From contig URPD01000039.1 of assembly GCA_900549645.1 (NCBI GenBank), positions 1 through 17,992 of the forward strand: DNA of 17,992 bases, in the 5' to 3' direction. A model generated the notes under the pieces. The model worked only from the letters and a program-made list of their open reading frames with translations. It had not been told where the DNA came from and ran no database searches. The first letter of the stretch is position 1. The number at the start of each line of letters is the position of its first letter. Shown here in pieces: positions 12,909-17,992 of the stretch. The stretch is from an uncultured Eubacteriales bacterium. Its GTDB lineage: Bacteria > Bacillota > Clostridia > Oscillospirales > Oscillospiraceae. The translations under genes were made by a program, and so were the position numbers.

Positions 12909-12926
12909 AGTTAATTTAGTTTAACT
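12909..12926. promoter_or_regulatory. Operator-like palindrome between feoA and feoB
   Basis: AGTTAA-TTTAGT-TTAACT is a perfect 6-6-6 inverted repeat of the same form as the feo operators. It sits just before the feoB ribosome binding site. No clear promoter accompanies it. It may be a regulatory site or a chance AT-rich palindrome. Confidence 0.45.
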
Positions 12927-12942
12927 TCAAAGGAGCTTAATG

Positions 12943-15435
12943 ATGGAAAAACAGATCAAAATTGCCCTTGCGGGTAATCCGAACTGCGGTAAAACAACGC
13001 TGTTCAATGCGCTGACCGGTTCCAACCAGTTTGTTGGTAACTGGCCCGGCGTCACCGTTGAGAAGAAGGAAGGCAAGCTCAAGAAGCATGACGACGTCGT
13101 CATCATGGACTTGCCCGGTATCTACTCTCTGTCCCCGTACACTCTGGAAGAGGTCGTTGCACGTAACTACCTGATAGGCGAGCGTCCCGACGCGATACTC
13201 AACATCGTCGACGGCACCAACCTTGAGCGTAACCTCTACCTGACCACTCTGCTCACTGAGCTTGGCATCCCCGTGGTCGTAGCAGTTAACATGATGGACG
13301 TCGTCCGCAAGAACGGCGACCAGATAAATATAAAGGAACTGTCCCGCGAGCTGGGCTGCGAGGTCTATGAGATCTCCGCTCTGAAGGGCGACGGCGTTAT
13401 GACCGCGGCTGAAGCCGCCATCAAGGCCGCCAAGAGCACCAAGACCGTTCCTATGCACACCTTCTCCGGCGTTGTCGAGCACGCAATCGCTCATATCGAG
13501 GAAGCCGCGGTTCACAACATGCCCGAAGAGCAGCAGCGCTGGTATGCGATAAAAATCTTCGAGCGCGACGACAAGGTGCTTGAGAAGCTCAGCATCCCCG
13601 CCGACGTTATGGCTCACATCGAGGAGGACATCAAGGCTGCCGAGAAGGAGCTGGACGACGACGCAGAGAGCATCATCACCAACGAGCGTTACGTCTACAT
13701 AGCCGGCATCATCAAGGGCTGCTACAAGAAGAAAAATAAGGGCGGCCTCTCCGCTTCCGATAAGATCGACAAGATCGTCACTAACCGTTGGCTCGGCCTG
13801 CCGATATTTGCGGTTGTTATGTTCCTCGTTTACTGGGTCGCAATGGTCGCTGTCGGCGCTCCCGCTACCGACTGGGCGAACGACGGCGTGTTCGGCGATG
13901 GCTGGCACCTGTTCGGCATCGGCTCAGGCGAGTACAATGATGTCAACGACGAGTACACCGCGGCTCTCACAGCAGTAGACGCGTTCCTCGGCACTGAGAC
14001 CGACGTTGAAGCAGACGACTTCGACGGCGACGCTCTCCTCGCTGAGGCAGAAGCTTTCCAGCCTGAGTCTGACACCGCAGTCATCGGCGTTGAAGATGAA
14101 GAGACCCTCGCAATCAACGACATGACCGCTTACTACGACGCGATCCCCGAAAACGCAGATGAGGATTCCACCGTCGCCATGACCTATGTTGACGCCGTTG
14201 CTTACCTCAAGGAGAACGGCTTCGACGCTCCCGACCCCGCTGACTACGGCGTATGGGTTCCCGGCGTTCCTGTTCTCATCGGCGACGGCCTTGAGGCTGC
14301 CGGTGCAGCTGATTGGCTGAACGGACTTATCCTCGACGGTATCGTAGCCGGTGTCGGTGCGGTCCTCGGCTTCGTCCCCCAGATGCTCGTTCTGTTCCTG
14401 ATGCTGGCCTTCCTCGAAGCCTGCGGCTACATGGCCCGTATCGCCTTCGTTCTTGACCGTATCTTCCGCAAGTTCGGCCTTTCCGGTAAGTCCTTCATCC
14501 CGATGCTCATCGGCGTCGGCTGCGGCGTTCCCGGTATCATGGCTTCCCGTACCATCGAAAACGAGCGTGACCGCCGTATGACGATCATGACCACCACCTT
14601 CATCCCCTGCGGCGCAAAGGTTCCGTTCATCGCAATGATCGCAGGCGCCCTCTTCGGCGGCAGCGCAATTGTTTCCACCTCCGCATACTTCATCGGCATG
14701 GCTGCTATCATCATTTCCGGTATCATGCTGAAGAAGACCAAGATGTTCTCCGGCGAGCCTGCTCCCTTCGTTATGGAGCTGCCCGCATACCACTGGCCTA
14801 CTCTCGGCAACGTCCTCCGCAGCATGTGGGAGCGTGGCTGGAGCTTCATCAAGAAGGCCGGCACCATCATCCTGCTGTCCACCATCTTCGTATGGTTCAC
14901 CACTTACTTCGGCTGGGTCGAGGGTCAGTTCCAGATGCTCTCTGAGGATCAGATCGACTCCTCCATCCTCGCAACCATCGGCAACGCAATCGCTTGGATC
15001 TTCACTCCGCTTGGTTGGGGCAACTGGCAGGCAACTGTCGCTTCCATCACCGGCCTTGTCGCTAAGGAGAACATTGTCGGTACTCTCGGTATCCTCTATG
15101 GCGGCGGTGACGGCACTGTTTACCAGAACATCGCCAGCGCGTTCACCGGAATCACCGGCTACTCCTTCCTCGTCTTCAACCTTCTCTGCGCTCCCTGCTT
15201 CGCGGCTATCGGCGCAATCAAGCGCGAGATGAACAACGCAAAGTGGACTTGGTTCGCAATCGGCTACCAGTGCGGCTTCGCTTACATCGTCGCCTTGATG
15301 ATCAACCAGTTCGGCGGCCTCTTCACAGGCAGCGTCAGCGTCATCGGCCTGATCTTCGCAGTAGCGGCTCTCGCACTCATCATCTACATGCTTGCAAAGC
15401 CCTACAAGGAAGCAACCAAGCTCAGCGTCAAGTAA
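12943..15435 (+). CDS. feoB: FeoB, ferrous iron transporter, with an acidic external insertion
   Basis: FeoB is the membrane permease for Fe2+ with an N-terminal G domain. Counting from an ATG three bases upstream: G1 GNPNCGKTT (12-20), G2 GVT (37-39), G3 DLPG (57-60), G4 NMMD (117-120) and G5 SALKG (146-150). A helical GDI-like region precedes the membrane domain (from about 288). Conserved channel motifs include GVGCGVPGIMASRT, TFIPCGAKVPF and LLCAPCFAAIGAIKRE. ATG 12943 is chosen because AGGAG is 7 bases upstream; 12940 would leave 4. Residues about 321-437 form an insertion after the first membrane helix with some 30 Asp/Glu and almost no Lys/Arg, making the protein about 830 aa against the usual 650-750. 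The loop should face outside the cell. Confidence 0.95.
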   Translation: MEKQIKIALAGNPNCGKTTLFNALTGSNQFVGNWPGVTVEKKEGKLKKHDDVVIMDLPGIYSLSPYTLEEVVARNYLIGERPDAILNIVDGTNLERNLYLTTLLTELGIPVVVAVNMMDVVRKNGDQINIKELSRELGCEVYEISALKGDGVMTAAEAAIKAAKSTKTVPMHTFSGVVEHAIAHIEEAAVHNMPEEQQRWYAIKIFERDDKVLEKLSIPADVMAHIEEDIKAAEKELDDDAESIITNERYVYIAGIIKGCYKKKNKGGLSASDKIDKIVTNRWLGLPIFAVVMFLVYWVAMVAVGAPATDWANDGVFGDGWHLFGIGSGEYNDVNDEYTAALTAVDAFLGTETDVEADDFDGDALLAEAEAFQPESDTAVIGVEDEETLAINDMTAYYDAIPENADEDSTVAMTYVDAVAYLKENGFDAPDPADYGVWVPGVPVLIGDGLEAAGAADWLNGLILDGIVAGVGAVLGFVPQMLVLFLMLAFLEACGYMARIAFVLDRIFRKFGLSGKSFIPMLIGVGCGVPGIMASRTIENERDRRMTIMTTTFIPCGAKVPFIAMIAGALFGGSAIVSTSAYFIGMAAIIISGIMLKKTKMFSGEPAPFVMELPAYHWPTLGNVLRSMWERGWSFIKKAGTIILLSTIFVWFTTYFGWVEGQFQMLSEDQIDSSILATIGNAIAWIFTPLGWGNWQATVASITGLVAKENIVGTLGILYGGGDGTVYQNIASAFTGITGYSFLVFNLLCAPCFAAIGAIKREMNNAKWTWFAIGYQCGFAYIVALMINQFGGLFTGSVSVIGLIFAVAALALIIYMLAKPYKEATKLSVK

Positions 15436-15485
15436 TTTTACATCCAATAATAATATCGCAATCCCGCTGAAAGGAGAGATTTTCA

Positions 15486-15659
15486 ATGTTGGCATGGTTA
15501 TCAGCAAATATTGGCACGATACTCATAACGCTGGTTTTGATAGCCATAGTTGTTGGTATCAGTGTGTATCTCATCAGGCAGAAGAAACAGGGTAAATCCT
15601 CCTGTGGAGCAAATTGCGCATACTGCGCAATGCATGGCAACTGCCATAACCACTCGTAA
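15486..15659 (+). CDS. FeoB-associated Cys-rich membrane peptide
   Basis: This 57-aa peptide has one N-terminal membrane segment (LAWLSANIGTILITLVLIAI, continuing VVGISVYLI), a basic stop (RQKKQGK) and a Cys/His-rich tail with CGANCAYC, then MHGNCHNHS. This matches the FeoB-associated Cys-rich family seen after feoB in Firmicutes, thought to help iron transfer or gating; its mechanism is not established. The four cysteines and three histidines at the cytoplasmic end could bind Fe2+. AAAGGAGAG precedes ATG 15486, 50 bp after the feoB stop. A GC-rich hairpin follows. Confidence 0.88.
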   Translation: MLAWLSANIGTILITLVLIAIVVGISVYLIRQKKQGKSSCGANCAYCAMHGNCHNHS

Positions 15660-15668
15660 CACCGGCAT

Positions 15669-15696
15669 GGAGGGGCGGGGCGCGCTTCGCCCCTCC
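15669..15696 (+). terminator. GC-rich hairpin after the FeoB-associated gene
   Basis: GGAGGGGCG (15669-15677) pairs with CGCCCCTCC (15688-15696) around a 10-nt loop. Only GATTTAAAAA follows, so termination would be partial and some transcripts may continue into the next gene. Confidence 0.5.
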
Positions 15697-15722
15697 GATT
15701 TAAAAAGAAACGGAGGTCAGGG

Positions 15723-16109
15723 ATGCCATATCAAGAAAACAGGTTGTCGGCGTCGGCAATCAAGTATCTGCTTGCCATCTCAGGCCTTTGCAAGGACGGC
15801 AAGGGCGTGCGCTGTGTTGATGTTTCAACGGAGCTGAACGTTACCAAGCCGAGCGCTCATCACATGATACAAAGCCTGTGCGACGCCGGGCTTGCCGAGC
15901 GCGAGCGCTACGGCGCCGTGTATCTCACCGATGAGGGCAGGGAAGCGGCGTCGCTCTACGGAAGCTGCTATGACGCATTGTTCATGCAGATAAAAAAGGT
16001 CGTCTGCGTGGATGATGCGGCCTGCCGCAATGCCGCCTGCGCGGCTCTTGAGCAGGTGGCCGATCAGATGCCGCAGCTTGCGGTACAGAAGGGAGCACAA
16101 AATGACTGA
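15723..16109 (+). CDS. DtxR-like regulator with altered metal site
   Basis: The N-terminal winged HTH (VRCVDVSTELNVTKPSAHHMIQSLCDAG, then VYLTDEG) is clearly DtxR-like and parallels the repressor at 11833-12216. The expected ligands are missing: SASAIKYLL replaces SEDYLEAML, the conserved His after the wing is replaced (SLYGSCYD), and NAACAALEQ replaces DACKIEH. Seven cysteines (C23, C31, C53, C82, C95, C101, C106) occur in 128 residues, five outside the recognition helix. It may sense redox state, heme or an Fe-S cluster, or work as a metal-independent partner. GGAGG precedes ATG 15723. The stop overlaps the next start (ATGACTGA), so it is coupled to the HMA gene. Confidence 0.8.
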   Translation: MPYQENRLSASAIKYLLAISGLCKDGKGVRCVDVSTELNVTKPSAHHMIQSLCDAGLAERERYGAVYLTDEGREAASLYGSCYDALFMQIKKVVCVDDAACRNAACAALEQVADQMPQLAVQKGAQND

Positions 16110-16356
16110 AACTGTTGTAATGATAGACGGAATGATGTGCGGAATGTGCGAGTCGCATATAAACGATGTCGTGCGTAAGAACTTCAATGTCAAGAAGGTC
16201 AGCTCTTCCCACAGCAAGGGACGCTGCGTGATCCTCTCCGAGGAGCCTATCGACGAGAGCGCGCTGCGCTCCGCGATAAACGCGACGGGCTACGAGGTCA
16301 AGGATGTCACATCCGGCCCCGCGCCTGAGAAGCACGGCCTTTTCGGAAGACGGTAA
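16102..16356 (+). CDS. Small heavy-metal-associated (HMA) domain protein
   Basis: The 84-aa protein is a ferredoxin-like HMA domain related to CopZ copper chaperones. The metal-binding loop is GMMCGMCESHI (CxxC near residues 13-16), followed by VVRKNFNVKKVSSSHSKG and the end INATGYEVKD, characteristic of the fold. A short tail PEKHGLFGRR follows the domain. The start at 16102 overlaps the end of the DtxR-like gene by 8 bases and is supported by GGGAG upstream. HMA proteins usually carry Cu(I); its place in a feo operon suggests metal trafficking linked to iron or protection against metal cross-talk, an inference from context only. A hairpin at 16359-16390 follows. Confidence 0.85.
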   Translation: MTETVVMIDGMMCGMCESHINDVVRKNFNVKKVSSSHSKGRCVILSEEPIDESALRSAINATGYEVKDVTSGPAPEKHGLFGRR

Positions 16357-16358
16357 TC

Positions 16359-16390
16359 AATCCCGTCTCCCCCTCAGGGGGGCGGGAATT
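16359..16390 (+). terminator. Hairpin after the HMA gene
   Basis: AATCCCG...CCCC and GGGGGGCGGGAATT form a near-complete stem with a small internal mismatch and a CTCA-type loop. There is no T run beyond ATT. It likely marks the end of the feo transcript. Confidence 0.55.
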
Positions 16391-16444
16391 AAGATAAACA
16401 TTGAAAATACACAGCGTCTGGAACGCTGTTATTTATAAAGCGCA

Positions 16445-16462
16445 AGTTAAAGGATTCTAACC
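16445..16462. promoter_or_regulatory. Operator-like repeat before the DUF2325-DUF3793-flavodoxin operon
   Basis: AGTTAA-AGGATT-CTAACC matches the feo operators in arm sequence, in 6-bp spacing and in an AGG at the start of the centre. It lies 23 bp before the GTG start at 16485. A TATTTATAAAG just upstream may be the -10 region, without a well-spaced -35. Confidence 0.6.
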
Positions 16463-16484
16463 AAAAACAAGAAAGGAGCGACCA

Positions 16485-16766
16485 GTGAGCGTTGTAATTT
16501 TAGGCGGAAATGAGTGTATGGAGCGCAGGTATATGGATCTCTGCAAGGCATATAGCTGTGACGCAAAGGTGTTTACCAAGCCCGGTGGAGGGCTTAAAAA
16601 TAAACTCGGCCGTCCGGATCTGACGATATTCTTCACCAGCACCATGTCCCACAAGATGGTTCAGGGCGCGTTGAGCGAGCTGAAGGGACATAATACGATA
16701 ATCGAGCGCTGCCACACCAGTTCTCTCTCCGCACTGCGTGGAATACTGGAAAAGCACACCGGATAA
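16485..16766 (+). CDS. DUF2325 family protein
   Basis: The 93-aa protein matches DUF2325: an N-terminal strand SVVILGGNECMERRYMDLCK, a middle CDAKVFTKPGGG, the characteristic FFTSTMSHKMV and the end IIERCHTSSLSALRGIL. The fold is probably Rossmann-like. The family's molecular role is not established. GTG at 16485 follows AAAGGAG with 6-bp spacing; the next in-frame ATG would remove the first strand. It is the first gene of an operon with DUF3793 and flavodoxin and is preceded by a repeat matching the feo operators, which suggests expression under iron limitation. Conserved C18/C23-type cysteines and the RCH motif could bind metal. Confidence 0.85.
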   Translation: MSVVILGGNECMERRYMDLCKAYSCDAKVFTKPGGGLKNKLGRPDLTIFFTSTMSHKMVQGALSELKGHNTIIERCHTSSLSALRGILEKHTG

Positions 16767-16798
16767 AATAATATCCAATAACAGAAAGGAGGACAGCC

Positions 16799-17350
16799 AT
16801 GTCGGAGGAAATGCTTGTGCGCCAGTGCGCGCCCACCCTCGCCGGGGTCAAGACAGGCAGCCTGTTTTCATGTCCGTATGACACAAGGGAGGGAATGACC
16901 GAGGACGTTAGAAGGCTCAACCGCGTGCTCGTGCCGAAGGGACTTCGGCTGCTGCCGCTGCGATATTCCGAGAAAAGAGTGCTGCTGTATCTTTACAGGC
17001 CGACGGAGCTGTGGCGCGACCTCAACGACGACAAGGCGGCTGAGATCCTCAATGCCGCGGGATATTCCTGCACCGACTGTGACCGCTGTGTTGTGAAGCT
17101 TATTCAGCGGCTGCGCGGCAGCAATGATTTTCCGCACGAGATCGGACTGTTCCTCAGCTATCCTCCCGAAGATGTGAAAGGATTTATCGACAACAACGCC
17201 GCGAACTTCAAGTATTCCGGACTCTGGAAGGTGTACGGTGACGAGAAACGCGCAAAGGCGATGTTCGAGAAATTCAGAAAGTGTACGGACATATATTGCC
17301 GCATGTGGCAGGCCGGAGTCAGCTTGGACAGGCTTGCGGTATCGGCATGA
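16799..17350 (+). CDS. DUF3793 family protein
   Basis: The 183-aa protein matches DUF3793, a Clostridia family often found next to flavodoxin genes; its function is unknown. Recognisable parts are QCAPTLAGVKTGSLFSC near the N-terminus, LLPLRYSEKRVLLYLYRP, the highly conserved FPHEIGLFLSYPPEDVKGFI, GLWKVYGDEKRAKAMF and the C-terminal KCTDIYCRMWQAG. Seven cysteines, including SCTDCDRC, could bind an Fe-S cluster or zinc. It appears soluble. AAAGGAGGAC precedes ATG 16799, 32 bp after DUF2325. Its tight linkage with flavodoxin and a putative iron-responsive operator suggests a role in redox metabolism when iron is scarce; this is inference. Confidence 0.87.
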   Translation: MSEEMLVRQCAPTLAGVKTGSLFSCPYDTREGMTEDVRRLNRVLVPKGLRLLPLRYSEKRVLLYLYRPTELWRDLNDDKAAEILNAAGYSCTDCDRCVVKLIQRLRGSNDFPHEIGLFLSYPPEDVKGFIDNNAANFKYSGLWKVYGDEKRAKAMFEKFRKCTDIYCRMWQAGVSLDRLAVSA

Positions 17351-17379
17351 CAAAACTGATTTGAAAGGAAGTAAAAAAC

Positions 17380-17805
17380 ATGAAGAAAACAGCTGTTATT
17401 TATTGGAGCGGCACCGGCAACACCGAGGCAATGGCAGAGGCTGTCCTCGCCGGCATGAAGGACGGAGGAGCGGACGCTGTCATGCTCACCCCCGATCAGG
17501 TTGACGCGGCTTCCGTCGGCAAGTACGACGCCATAGCGTTTGGCTGCCCGGCAATGGGTTCCGAGATGCTGGAAGAGACCGAGTTCGAGCCGATGTTCTC
17601 ATCCGTAAAGGGCAGTCTTGGCGGCAAGAAGGTCGCGCTCTTCGGCTCCTACGGCTGGGGCGACGGCGACTGGATGCGCATCTGGGAAGACGACTGCGGC
17701 GACGCCGGCATCACCCTCGCCTGCGAGAGCGTGATCTGCAACGAAGCGCCCGACAACAGCGCGCTTGCGTCCTGCAAGGCCATGGGCAAGCAGCTCGCTG
17801 AGTGA
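17380..17805 (+). CDS. Short-chain flavodoxin
   Basis: Flavodoxin is an FMN-containing electron carrier that can replace ferredoxin when iron is low. The 141-aa protein has the phosphate-binding loop WSGTGNTEAMA at about residues 9-19, the FMN-ring loops FGCPAMGSE (about 53-61) and FGSYGWGDGDWM (about 87-98), and length typical of short-chain forms. AAAGGAAG precedes ATG 17380. It is 29 bp from DUF3793 in the same operon. The promoter-proximal repeat that matches the feo operators would put it under the same iron control, consistent with a ferredoxin-to-flavodoxin switch. Confidence 0.95.
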   Translation: MKKTAVIYWSGTGNTEAMAEAVLAGMKDGGADAVMLTPDQVDAASVGKYDAIAFGCPAMGSEMLEETEFEPMFSSVKGSLGGKKVALFGSYGWGDGDWMRIWEDDCGDAGITLACESVICNEAPDNSALASCKAMGKQLAE

Positions 17806-17809
17806 TAAA

Positions 17810-17908
17810 ATGAACGCCGTTAAAATGCTGCTCGGCAAGCTTTCGGCGATAGCTCTCGCGCTGGCGGTCATAGCGCTGATTGCCATGCCGCAGTGGATAA
17901 ATGTGTAA
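17810..17908 (+). CDS. Tiny membrane peptide downstream of flavodoxin
   Basis: A 32-codon frame beginning 4 bp after the flavodoxin stop encodes a short amphipathic start (MNAVKMLLGKLS) and one membrane segment (AIALALAVIALIAMPQWI). The ribosome binding site is weak (GAG within the preceding stop region), so translation would rely on coupling. Position, hydrophobicity and intact operon spacing favour a real gene, but there is no family match I recognise and chance cannot be excluded. Confidence 0.5.
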   Translation: MNAVKMLLGKLSAIALALAVIALIAMPQWINV

Positions 17909-17917
17909 TCTAACCAA

Positions 17918-17938
17918 GACCGTGCCACCGGCACGGTC
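17918..17938 (+). terminator. First terminator hairpin of the flavodoxin operon
   Basis: GACCGTGCC (17918-17926) and GGCACGGTC (17930-17938) form a perfect 9-bp stem with an ACC loop. It is followed by TCAGCTTGTC, no T run, and sits immediately before a second terminator. Confidence 0.6.
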
Positions 17939-17940
17939 TC

Positions 17941-17982
17941 AGCTTGTCAAAAAAGTCCTGTGAGGACTTTTTTTGACAAGCT
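17941..17982. terminator. Long bidirectional terminator palindrome
   Basis: AGCTTGTC followed by a run of A and GTCCT mirrors AGGAC, a run of T and GACAAGCT, giving a stem of about 19 bp with one bulged T and a GTG loop. The inner AAGTCC/GGACTT stem ends in seven T. It insulates the operon in both directions. Confidence 0.88.
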
Positions 17983-17992
17983 TCATCCGCCG

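Noticed and set aside
13924..15507. 527-codon minus-strand frame opposite feoB
   Set aside because: FeoB is unmistakable on the plus strand; the antisense frame is compositional.
16401..16435. Standard sigma-A promoter TTGAAA...TATTTA before DUF2325
   Set aside because: The spacing is 23 bp, too long for a normal promoter, although the -10-like part may still be used.
1..17992. tRNA or rRNA genes
   Set aside because: I found no cloverleaf with a T-loop GGTTCRA consensus in a suitable context, and no rRNA-like sequence.

Overview
The window looks like a chromosomal segment of a low-oxygen Gram-positive gut or rumen bacterium of the class Clostridia, probably near Oscillospirales/Ruminococcaceae. 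This is an inference from gene content: a long-form ribosome hibernation factor, a DegV lipid-binding protein, 2-hydroxyacyl-CoA dehydratase subunits, a Clostridia-style feo operon with a Cys-rich FeoB-associated peptide, DUF2325/DUF3793 proteins and a short-chain flavodoxin. Strong AGGAGG-type ribosome binding sites fit the same assignment.

Region 1 (1-2900) is a patchwork of accessory DNA. It holds the 3' part of a type I restriction gene (hsdR) whose extreme 5' end looks frameshifted or chimeric, a two-gene transposon remnant (tnpV plus a small partner), a dinJ/relB-type antitoxin gene whose 3' end has been replaced, a truncated start of an opposing gene, and several orphan repeats and palindromes. 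No intact transposase, integrase or toxin is present.

Region 2 (2900-7740) is ordinary core sequence, all on the minus strand: an RlmD/RumA-type RNA m5U methyltransferase, a DegV protein, and a MazG-like pyrophosphohydrolase / iron-type alcohol dehydrogenase / membrane-anchored XRE regulator operon ending in a strong terminator. Region 3 (7767-10625) is a two-gene plus-strand operon encoding both halves of a 2-hydroxyacyl-CoA dehydratase-like enzyme, without its usual activator. It shares a tight divergent promoter region with the MazG operon. Region 4 (10636-11630) holds a small zinc-ribbon protein and HPF on the minus strand.

Region 5 (11760-17982) is the most interesting part, a candidate ferrous-iron regulon. 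A DtxR-type repressor is divergent from feoA-feoA-feoB-(57-aa FeoB-associated peptide)-second DtxR-like regulator-HMA metal-binding protein. A further operon follows with DUF2325, DUF3793, flavodoxin and a tiny membrane peptide. The same inverted repeat, RGTTAR-N6-YTAACY (one copy with N5), occurs four times between dtxR and feoA, once directly before feoB and once directly before the DUF2325 operon. The half-sites resemble the DtxR/IdeR box but are spaced about half a helical turn further apart. The second DtxR-like protein has lost most expected metal ligands and carries seven cysteines. FeoB carries a strongly acidic insertion of about 115 residues in its first external loop. Together these suggest a variant iron-sensing circuit linking ferrous uptake to flavodoxin and two uncharacterised protein families.
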